DNA of 10,557 nucleotides from Nitrosopumilales archaeon (lineage in GTDB: Archaea > Thermoproteota > Nitrososphaeria > Nitrososphaerales > Nitrosopumilaceae): NCBI GenBank assembly GCA_016838795.1, contig JAEHKQ010000039.1:1-10557 (forward strand), written 5' to 3'. A program made the translations under genes and the position numbers. Under the pieces are notes generated by a model. That model was not told where the DNA came from, searched no databases, and was given only the letters and a program-made list of their open reading frames with translations. Of the stretch, positions 1 to 5,057 are shown in pieces. Numbering within the stretch: position 1 is the stretch's first letter; each line of letters opens with the position of its first letter.

Positions 1-1
1 A

Positions 2-226
2 TTCAATCCAGATTTGCTTTACAACAGAGTTGTTCATTATTACATTGACAAAAAAAAATATTCAAAAGATAAGGCAAATACAATAGCACAAGCTGTAGTT
101 AAAAGAGAGCAGGAAAGAAAGTTATGCAAAAATGCCAAATGTAGACATTCCTTAGATGATCACATTAGAAACTCAGATACTTGTTTAATCCTAAATTGTA
201 ATTGTTCAAAATTTTTAAAAATTTAA
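2..226 (+). CDS. Small Cys/His-rich, probable zinc-binding protein (5' end outside window)
   Basis: Function not recognised. The reading frame is open to the left edge, so the true start may lie just outside; an internal TTG at 14 would give a 70-residue protein. The N-terminal half is basic and helix-like. Numbering from that TTG, the C-terminal half carries Cys38 and Cys43 (C-x4-C), His45, His50, Cys57 and then Cys62 and Cys64 (C-x4-C-x-C), enough ligands for one or two zinc sites. There is no signal peptide or membrane segment, so it should be cytoplasmic. Size, charge and ligands suggest a nucleic-acid- or ribosome-associated mini-protein, but that is inference. It ends 5 bp before the stop of the convergent nuclease gene, inside an AT-only palindrome. 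Confidence 0.65.
   Translation, partial: FNPDLLYNRVVHYYIDKKKYSKDKANTIAQAVVKREQERKLCKNAKCRHSLDDHIRNSDTCLILNCNCSKFLKI
209..224. repeat. 16-bp perfect AT palindrome at a convergent gene end
   Basis: Bases 209-224 read the same on both strands (AAATTTTTAAAAATTT). They cover the last codons of the small Cys-rich gene and the first base of its stop. On the minus strand they form a T-rich tract just after the stop of the nuclease gene (232). Archaeal RNA polymerase terminates at oligo-T, so this may serve as a terminator for one or both genes. It could also be chance in AT-rich DNA. Confidence 0.4.
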
Positions 227-231
227 ATTAA

Positions 232-1212
232 TTAGAAAAAATCATCTAGTGAATATTCACGCAAAGGTTGTGCGTCAATTCCAATTTTTGTTAAATGCGA
301 AGCAAATTCTTGGATGAAACCATGTATTGTGTAAACTTTTTCAGCACCAGACTGAATTACCATTTCTGTGAGTTCATTGAAATCACAATGATCACTTAAT
401 GGAATAGAGTAATCACAGCCCTTACTAAATTTGAATCTGGATGATTTTGCCCATCCACTAAATCCTATTGTTACAGCATCATATTTTGATTTCATATGCT
501 TAATGAAGAAATCCTTACTTGGCATCATTGGCGCTACCATCACCCATGGTTTTTTGTCGAGTAGTCCTTTTGATTCGGCCTCTGAATGTCCCATTCCTTC
601 TTTTAGTGGAACATCAAATTTTCTGTGCAAGTCATTCATTTTTTTGACAGAATCATGATAGTACAGTGGATCCCAGTGTTTGAAAATTTGACTTAACGTT
701 TGTGCTTTGCCAAGTGGATACCCCATCAAAATTACAGGTTTTCCTTTCGAGTAAAGTTCTGAAATAATTCCATTCACTTGCTTTTCAATTTCAGATAATT
801 TTGGAAATGAATATTCTGGGAGGCCAAATGTACATTCGGTGATCAATGTTTTGCATTTTGGTACATTGGCACCATTTAGAAAACCTCTATCTCTAGTACA
901 AATATCTCCAGTGTAAAATATATCATCAAACAAAAGTCCTCTAGCACCAAGAATATGGCCGCTATCAATTAGTACGAAATTTTCCATAGAGTCAACAAAA
1001 TTGGTCAATTGAACACCTCTCAGATTTGCAATTTCATTTGTCTCACGAGACGACAATACAGTTCCGCCATTTGTTATGGGCAAATGATCAAAATGTGCAT
1101 GTGAAACAAAATTAATTCCTTCAGAATCTGTCCTTTTTGGATCTAGGCGGACTTTGCCCTCGTTTATCTCGCATAATATACCATTTCTTGTCATTCGTAC
1201 CTTTTTTATCAA
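232..1212 (-). CDS. Metallo-beta-lactamase fold, beta-CASP-like exonuclease / RNA-processing family protein
   Basis: A predicted cytoplasmic metal-dependent nuclease of 326 residues. Visible motifs, in order: HAHFDHLP (His38, His40, Asp42, His43), the zinc-binding signature of the fold; His86 in SGHILGARG; Asp103 in TGD; Glu126 in ITECTFG, resembling beta-CASP motif A; His275 in SDHCDF, resembling motif B; and His297 in the IHG of motif C. This matches the 'mRNA 3'-end processing factor-like' MBL exonucleases of archaea. It lacks the N-terminal KH domains of archaeal CPSF-type proteins, so it is a compact member. RNA versus DNA as substrate cannot be told from sequence. The start used is TTG at 1212, placed 24-34 bp from a TATA-like box. 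An ATG at 1194 (residue 7) with a weak upstream AAGGT is the alternative. It is divergent from purN. Confidence 0.85.
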   Translation of the reverse strand: MIKKVRMTRNGILCEINEGKVRLDPKRTDSEGINFVSHAHFDHLPITNGGTVLSSRETNEIANLRGVQLTNFVDSMENFVLIDSGHILGARGLLFDDIFYTGDICTRDRGFLNGANVPKCKTLITECTFGLPEYSFPKLSEIEKQVNGIISELYSKGKPVILMGYPLGKAQTLSQIFKHWDPLYYHDSVKKMNDLHRKFDVPLKEGMGHSEAESKGLLDKKPWVMVAPMMPSKDFFIKHMKSKYDAVTIGFSGWAKSSRFKFSKGCDYSIPLSDHCDFNELTEMVIQSGAEKVYTIHGFIQEFASHLTKIGIDAQPLREYSLDDFF

Positions 1213-1235
1213 ACTAATAATAGGAATTCAAGATT

Positions 1236-1246
1236 TGATATAAATT
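1236..1246. promoter_or_regulatory. Shared TATA-like element between nuclease gene and purN
   Basis: The 59-bp gap between the divergent starts contains one clear AT box, GATATAAA on the plus strand and TTTATATC on the minus strand (1237-1244). It lies about 31 bp upstream of the purN TTG and about 29 bp upstream of the nuclease TTG. Both distances are as expected for leaderless archaeal transcripts. The minus-strand reading is closer to the TTTATA consensus. No other comparable box is visible in the gap. Confidence 0.6.
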
Positions 1247-1271
1247 GCAGCTTTGATTTAGTTTTGACCAC

Positions 1272-1889
1272 TTGCTAAATCTAGCTATTTTAATTTCTGG
1301 TCGTGGAAGTAATATGGAATACATTTTAAAATCAATTAAGAGGAAACGAATCCCAATTAATCCAGCAGTTGTCATTTCTAATAAGCCAAATGCAAAAGGA
1401 CTCAAAATTGCAGAAAAACTTGGGATCAATACAGTGATTATAGAAAGTAAAGGTTTCAAAGGAAGCAGGCTGGATTATGATAAAAAAATAATTGCTACTC
1501 TAAAACAACATGGAGTAACGCCAAAAAATGGACTTGTGTGTTTAGCAGGATTTATGAGAATTATTAGTCCTCAATTTATTAGAAAATACAAAAATCGAAT
1601 TATGAATATTCATCCAGCGCTGTTACCTGCTTTTCTAGGACTCGATGTTCAAAAGCAAGCTGTTGAATATGGTGTGAAATTTTCAGGATGTACTGTACAT
1701 TTTGTGGATGAAGGTGTTGATACAGGTCCAATAATTATTCAATCTGTTGTCATAATAAAAAATAGAGATACCAGCGAAACTCTTGCAAAAAGAATTCTCA
1801 AGGAGGAACACAAAATTTATCCAGAAGCTGTTAGGCTTTTTGCAAAGAAGAAGATTAGAATTTCTGGAAGAAAAACAATTATTTCTTAA
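1272..1889 (+). CDS. purN: Phosphoribosylglycinamide formyltransferase (GAR transformylase)
   Basis: Transfers the formyl group of 10-formyl-tetrahydrofolate to glycinamide ribonucleotide, the third step of de novo IMP synthesis. At 205 residues it has normal PurN length. The N-terminal phosphate-binding loop SGRGSN is at 9-14. The catalytic triad known from E. coli PurN (Asn106, His108, Asp144) corresponds to Asn112 and His114 in MNIHPALLP and Asp150 in FVDEGVDTGP. The start is TTG at 1272: an in-frame stop at 1254-1256 leaves no earlier start, and the family's N-terminal beta strand begins at once. A TATA-like box 28-35 bp upstream implies a leaderless mRNA. folD and a formyl-THF cyclo-ligase gene follow within 2 kb and purD, the preceding pathway step, lies beyond. 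The stop overlaps the stop of the convergent cupin gene. Confidence 0.96.
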   Translation: MLNLAILISGRGSNMEYILKSIKRKRIPINPAVVISNKPNAKGLKIAEKLGINTVIIESKGFKGSRLDYDKKIIATLKQHGVTPKNGLVCLAGFMRIISPQFIRKYKNRIMNIHPALLPAFLGLDVQKQAVEYGVKFSGCTVHFVDEGVDTGPIIIQSVVIIKNRDTSETLAKRILKEEHKIYPEAVRLFAKKKIRISGRKTIIS

Positions 1890-2206
1890 GAGTCAGGTCC
1901 GCCAAAAAAATACAATACAATTAGTTCTTTTTTGTTTCCAAAAAAGTAATGTTCAATATCTTTTTGAACAAAAAACACCTTTCCCTCTGAAACAGGATGA
2001 TCTTTTTTGTTGATTTTTAAAAAACCATCCCCTTTGACAATATAGTAAATTTCATCGGAATCGTGTGGAGTTTGAGTATCTTCCTCGCCAGGTTGTAAAA
2101 CTAATACGCCCACAGCGAGGGTTTCTCTATTGATAAACGTGTGAAAGTAATTTTCGTTTTTTCTAATTTCATCTATGTACTGATTTGTATCAAAATCTAA
2201 CTTCAC
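1886..2206 (-). CDS. Small single-domain cupin protein
   Basis: A 106-residue single cupin barrel, cytoplasmic (no signal peptide). Cupin motif 1 is read at residues 40-59: Gly40, then Thr46 where the first metal-binding His normally sits, His48, Glu52 and Gly59, in exact canonical spacing. Motif 2 covers Gly75 to about residue 91 with His86. So three of the four usual metal ligands (His48, Glu52, His86) are present and one is replaced. Such proteins can be metal-dependent enzymes, sensors or small-ligand binders; the substrate cannot be assigned. The start is GTG at 2206: the frame upstream has no start before a stop at 2231-2233, and a TATA-like palindrome sits 22-31 bp upstream. It lies between one-carbon genes, but nothing in its sequence ties it to folate. 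Confidence 0.82.
   Translation of the reverse strand: MKLDFDTNQYIDEIRKNENYFHTFINRETLAVGVLVLQPGEEDTQTPHDSDEIYYIVKGDGFLKINKKDHPVSEGKVFFVQKDIEHYFFGNKKELIVLYFFGGPDS
1928..1933 (+). terminator. Possible oligo-T terminator of purN
   Basis: A run of six T on the plus strand lies about 40 nt past the purN stop, inside the antisense of the cupin gene. Oligo-T tracts are the main intrinsic termination signal in archaea. There is no obvious stem, and the tract could simply reflect Lys/Asn codons of the cupin on the other strand. Confidence 0.3.
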
Positions 2207-2227
2207 ATGATTTTTTGATAGCCTTGG

Positions 2228-2237
2228 TCTTTAAAGA
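2228..2237 (-). promoter_or_regulatory. TATA-like box of the cupin gene
   Basis: The 10-bp palindrome TCTTTAAAGA lies 22-31 bp upstream of the GTG start at 2206, the spacing expected for a leaderless archaeal transcript. No Shine-Dalgarno sequence precedes the GTG. Confidence 0.45.
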
Positions 2238-2256
2238 TTAACTTTGATTCCAAGAA

Positions 2257-2264
2257 TTAAATAT
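2257..2264 (+). promoter_or_regulatory. TATA-like box of folD
   Basis: TTAAATAT lies 22-29 bp upstream of the TTG at 2286. This supports 2286, not the in-frame TTG at 2244, as the folD start, because the longer start would place the box inside the coding region. Confidence 0.5.
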
Positions 2265-2285
2265 CTACAATTTCCCTTAATCATA

Positions 2286-3152
2286 TTGACGGGTACAAAA
2301 ATTGATGGGAAAATAATTGCCAAGTCTGTAAAGGATCGTGTCAAAAAGGCAGTTGATGAACTGAAATTACAAGCTGTGAATCCATGTTTAGCAACTGTTC
2401 TAGTTGGAGATAATCCTGCATCTACAACTTATGTTAGAAACAAACACAAAGCGTGTGAGGAAATTGGAATCCTAACAAAGGATCATAAACTCCAGTCAAC
2501 TTTTTCGCAAAAAGAAATGAATGAATTGATTGATTCTCTAAATAATGATTATTCTATACATGGAATTTTAGTTCAACTTCCCTTGCCGGAACAGTTGGAT
2601 GAATTTGAAACAATTTCACGAATATCTCCTATCAAGGACGTAGATGGTCTAACTCCTCATAATGTTGGATTACTTGCTATGAAAAAGGCAGCACTTGTAG
2701 CATGTACGCCTTCTGGAGTTATCGAAATGTTTGATTATCATAATATTGATTTGGACGGAAAAATCGTAGTGCTGATAAACCGAAGTAATTTGATTGGAAG
2801 GCCACTTTACCATCTTCTCTTAGCAAGAAATGCAACTGTGATTACGTGCCATTCAAAAACAAAAAATCTTAAGGATATTTGTCAAACCGCAGATGTTGTT
2901 ATTACTGCAGTTGGGGATAGAACAAAATTTACCTTAACACCAGATATGATCAAAGATGGTGCTGTTGTAATTGATGTTGGCATAACTCAACATAATGGAA
3001 AACTAGTTGGAGATGCTGATTTTGATAAAATCATTGAAAAAGCATCGTTTGCGTCACCTGTTCCAGGCGGAGTTGGTCCAATGACTGTTGCAATGTTGTT
3101 AAAAAATACTGTAACTGCTGCATCATTAATCAAAGGCCTTGCCAAACAGTAA
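2286..3152 (+). CDS. folD: Bifunctional methylene-THF dehydrogenase / methenyl-THF cyclohydrolase
   Basis: Interconverts 5,10-methylene-, 5,10-methenyl- and 10-formyl-tetrahydrofolate in the cytoplasm and so makes the formyl donor for PurN. It has 288 residues, the usual FolD length. Visible are Tyr49 and the catalytic Lys53 in TYVRNKHKACEE, Gln97 in VQLPLP, the KDVDG loop at 117-121 and the family signature PVPGGVGPMT at 258-267. In the nucleotide-binding loop the usual GRS reads NRS (Asn165-Arg-Ser in VLINRSNLIGRP), which could affect NAD(P) preference. The start chosen is TTG 2286, giving MTGTKIDGK, the typical FolD beginning; an earlier in-frame TTG at 2244 adds 14 residues with no family match and overlaps the TATA box. 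Its end overlaps the cyclo-ligase gene by 14 bp, so the two are probably co-transcribed. Confidence 0.96.
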   Translation: MTGTKIDGKIIAKSVKDRVKKAVDELKLQAVNPCLATVLVGDNPASTTYVRNKHKACEEIGILTKDHKLQSTFSQKEMNELIDSLNNDYSIHGILVQLPLPEQLDEFETISRISPIKDVDGLTPHNVGLLAMKKAALVACTPSGVIEMFDYHNIDLDGKIVVLINRSNLIGRPLYHLLLARNATVITCHSKTKNLKDICQTADVVITAVGDRTKFTLTPDMIKDGAVVIDVGITQHNGKLVGDADFDKIIEKASFASPVPGGVGPMTVAMLLKNTVTAASLIKGLAKQ

Positions 3153-3696
3153 AAAGTCCTCGCTTCGGAAGGTTCTGCTTGAAAAGCGAGACTCTATCTC
3201 AGACGATTTAATGAAAATTGCTAGTGAGCAAATTCATCAAAATCTTAAGAAAATTGCACAGTTTAGACTTGCAAAGAGAGTAGGATCTTACTATCCTATT
3301 GGAAGTGAGGTCTTGACTCAAGATATTATGCAAGAATTGCTGAGTGAGGGCAAAGAAATCCTTCTACCAAAAGTTGTGGAGAATAATCTAGAATTTAGGA
3401 AAATTAAAGACTTCAGTAGTTTAGAAAAAGGAAATTTTGACATTATGGAACCTAAAGATAATTGTCCTGCTTCAGAAAATTTGGATGTTGTGTTAGTACC
3501 TACAATTGGAATTGACCGTAATGGTTTGCGATTAGGATACGGTTATGGATTTTATGATAGGTTTCTTTCAAAAAATAATGTTGCAACAATTGCTTTGACA
3601 TATGCAAAACAAATTATAAAATCAATACCTCATTTAGATAATGATGTGAAAATTGATTGGGTTGTTACAGAGGATGAGTTTTTTAAAACATCATAG
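3139..3696 (+). CDS. 5-formyltetrahydrofolate cyclo-ligase (MTHFS family)
   Basis: Catalyses ATP-dependent conversion of 5-formyl-THF to 5,10-methenyl-THF, the intermediate that FolD handles, and so clears an inhibitory dead-end folate. It has 185 residues, the normal family length. Residues 8-20 (SLRKVLLEKRDSI) match the conserved N-terminal helix. LLPKV is at 75-79. The diagnostic C-terminal block at 119-142 runs LVPTIGID, then RNG, then LRLGYGYGFYDRF; many homologues have GGG where this has GYG. The start is TTG at 3139: an in-frame stop at 3127-3129 excludes earlier starts and the next ATG (residue 25) would delete the conserved helix. A weak AAAGG at 3132-3136 could help reinitiation after folD. 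The last 6 bp overlap purD on the other strand. Confidence 0.93.
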   Translation: MPNSKKSSLRKVLLEKRDSISDDLMKIASEQIHQNLKKIAQFRLAKRVGSYYPIGSEVLTQDIMQELLSEGKEILLPKVVENNLEFRKIKDFSSLEKGNFDIMEPKDNCPASENLDVVLVPTIGIDRNGLRLGYGYGFYDRFLSKNNVATIALTYAKQIIKSIPHLDNDVKIDWVVTEDEFFKTS

Positions 3697-4953
3697 GAAA
3701 GTGAGGCCTTTTTTTCCTATATCGGATCTGCAATATTTGTTTGGCCATGAGATTTTTTCGGTAGCTAAATATGCATTAGAGATAGCTGATTCAAGTGTAT
3801 CGCCAAGTGCTGTAACTCCTAAAACTCTGCCTCCATTTGAAAGAATTGAATTATTTTCTTTTTTTGTGCCAGCGTGAAAAACAAAGATTCCTTCATTATG
3901 TTGTTCTAGTCCTTTAATTTCCTCATTTTTTGGATAAGATTCTGGATAACCCCTTGATGCCAAAACAACACATACTGCTGTTTTGTCATTCCAAGAGATT
4001 GGTGGCATCGAGGAAAGCATTCCATCAACTGACTCATTCAAATAATCATACAGATCAGAATTCATTCGAATTGTTATTGGTTGACATTCAGGATCACCCA
4101 TTCTGACATTGAATTCCAAGACGTATGGTACGCCATTTTTAATCATCACACCTGCATAAAGAAATCCTTTGAAAGGGATATTTTCTTTTTTCATGGCGGC
4201 AATTGTTTTGTTAATAATTTGATTTTGAATTTTTTCAGCCATCGAGTCATCAATTATTGGTGTTGGGGAATATGCGCCCATACCACCAGTATTTGGGCCT
4301 CGATCGTTATCATAAATTCTCTTATGATCCTGACTTGATGCCATGGGGACTGCGATATTACCATCACACAATGCAATGTACGATGCTTCTATCCCATCAA
4401 TTCTTTCTTCAATGATAATTTTATTCCCAGCATCACCAAAGATTTTCTTTACCAGTATTGTTTCAATTGCCGCAAGTGCTTCTTCGGTACTATCACAAAC
4501 AAGTACTCCTTTTCCCGCAGCAAGACCATCTGCTTTTACAACAAGAGGGTGTGATATTGATTTTACATATTCTGTAGCTTGTTTTGCGTCATCAAATATT
4601 TCAAATTCTGCAGTCAGAATTTTATTTCTTTGCATGAATTGTTTTGCCCATATTTTACTTGATTCAAGTTGAGCAGCATTCTTTGTTGGTCCAAAGATCT
4701 TTAGTTTTTTTTCATTAAATTTATCTACAATTCCTAACGCAAGTGGTGCTTCAGGTCCAACAACAGTAAAACAATTATTTTGAGATGCGAAATCAGCAAG
4801 CTCATCAATTTTATCAACTGAAATTGGAACATTATTTTCAGTTCCTCCATTTCCAGGTGCAGTGAAAACTTTGTCGACTAGGGAACTTTGTGAAAGTTTC
4901 CAGCTTAAGGCGTGTTCTCTTCCACCAGAACCTACAACAAGAACATTAACCAT
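3691..4953 (-). CDS. purD: Phosphoribosylamine--glycine ligase (GAR synthetase)
   Basis: ATP-grasp enzyme joining phosphoribosylamine and glycine to give glycinamide ribonucleotide, the second step of purine synthesis and the substrate of PurN. It has 420 residues, typical of single-function PurD, with no PurM or PurN fusion. Domains in order: N-terminal domain with VLVVGSGGREHALSWKL (4-20) and GPEAPLALG (66-74); ATP-grasp with PLVVKADGLAAGKGV (136-150); the PurD signature RIYDNDRGPNTGGMGAYSP (212-230); and the metal-binding end YVLEFNVRMGDPECQP (277-292). The C-terminal domain ends with CRSDIG (408-413). The start is ATG at 4953, matching the family N-terminus exactly, with a TATA-like box 23-30 bp upstream. 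It is divergent from ileS. Confidence 0.98.
   Translation of the reverse strand: MVNVLVVGSGGREHALSWKLSQSSLVDKVFTAPGNGGTENNVPISVDKIDELADFASQNNCFTVVGPEAPLALGIVDKFNEKKLKIFGPTKNAAQLESSKIWAKQFMQRNKILTAEFEIFDDAKQATEYVKSISHPLVVKADGLAAGKGVLVCDSTEEALAAIETILVKKIFGDAGNKIIIEERIDGIEASYIALCDGNIAVPMASSQDHKRIYDNDRGPNTGGMGAYSPTPIIDDSMAEKIQNQIINKTIAAMKKENIPFKGFLYAGVMIKNGVPYVLEFNVRMGDPECQPITIRMNSDLYDYLNESVDGMLSSMPPISWNDKTAVCVVLASRGYPESYPKNEEIKGLEQHNEGIFVFHAGTKKENNSILSNGGRVLGVTALGDTLESAISNAYLATEKISWPNKYCRSDIGKKGLTFL
3693..3720. terminator. Hairpin with T-tract at convergent cyclo-ligase / purD junction
   Basis: ATAGGAAA (3693-3700) is an exact inverted repeat of TTTCCTAT (3713-3720), giving an 8-bp stem around a 12-nt loop. 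The left arm contains the cyclo-ligase stop codon TAG. Seven T (3709-3715) lie 13 nt after that stop, partly in the loop and right arm. It may end plus-strand transcription before it runs through purD. The same bases encode the last residues of PurD on the minus strand. Confidence 0.45.
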
Positions 4954-4975
4954 TGATCAAATTTTTTGTCTCTGC

Positions 4976-4983
4976 TATATAAT
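4976..4983 (-). promoter_or_regulatory. TATA-like box of purD
   Basis: The minus strand reads ATTATATA here, 23-30 bp upstream of the purD ATG. The distance implies a leaderless purD mRNA. Confidence 0.55.
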
Positions 4984-5026
4984 CCAAGATTGAAGAATCA
5001 ATTTTCAACTGATGTTGTTGATGAGA

Positions 5027-5033
5027 TTTATAA
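5027..5033 (+). promoter_or_regulatory. TATA-like box of ileS
   Basis: TTTATAA, close to the archaeal TATA consensus, lies 25-31 bp upstream of the ileS ATG at 5058. No Shine-Dalgarno sequence is present between the box and the start. Confidence 0.55.
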
Positions 5034-5057
5034 CATCATAATACATCCCAGCTGCAG

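Noticed and set aside
1783..2013. Open frame spanning the purN/cupin junction
   Set aside because: It overlaps two well-supported genes in other frames and its product has low-complexity, shadow-like composition.
2244..2285. Longer FolD start at TTG 2244 (14 extra residues)
   Set aside because: The extra residues do not resemble the FolD N-terminus and the segment contains the TATA-like box expected for a start at 2286.
4081..4672. Open frames antisense to purD (4081-4338 and 4343-4672)
   Set aside because: They lie wholly inside a clear purD, have no family resemblance, and are shadows of its codon composition.
5008..5024. CTGA followed by TGATGA, resembling D'/C' boxes of an archaeal C/D guide RNA
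   Set aside because: No upstream C box (RTGATGA) or downstream D box at suitable spacing, and the TATA-like box of ileS follows directly.
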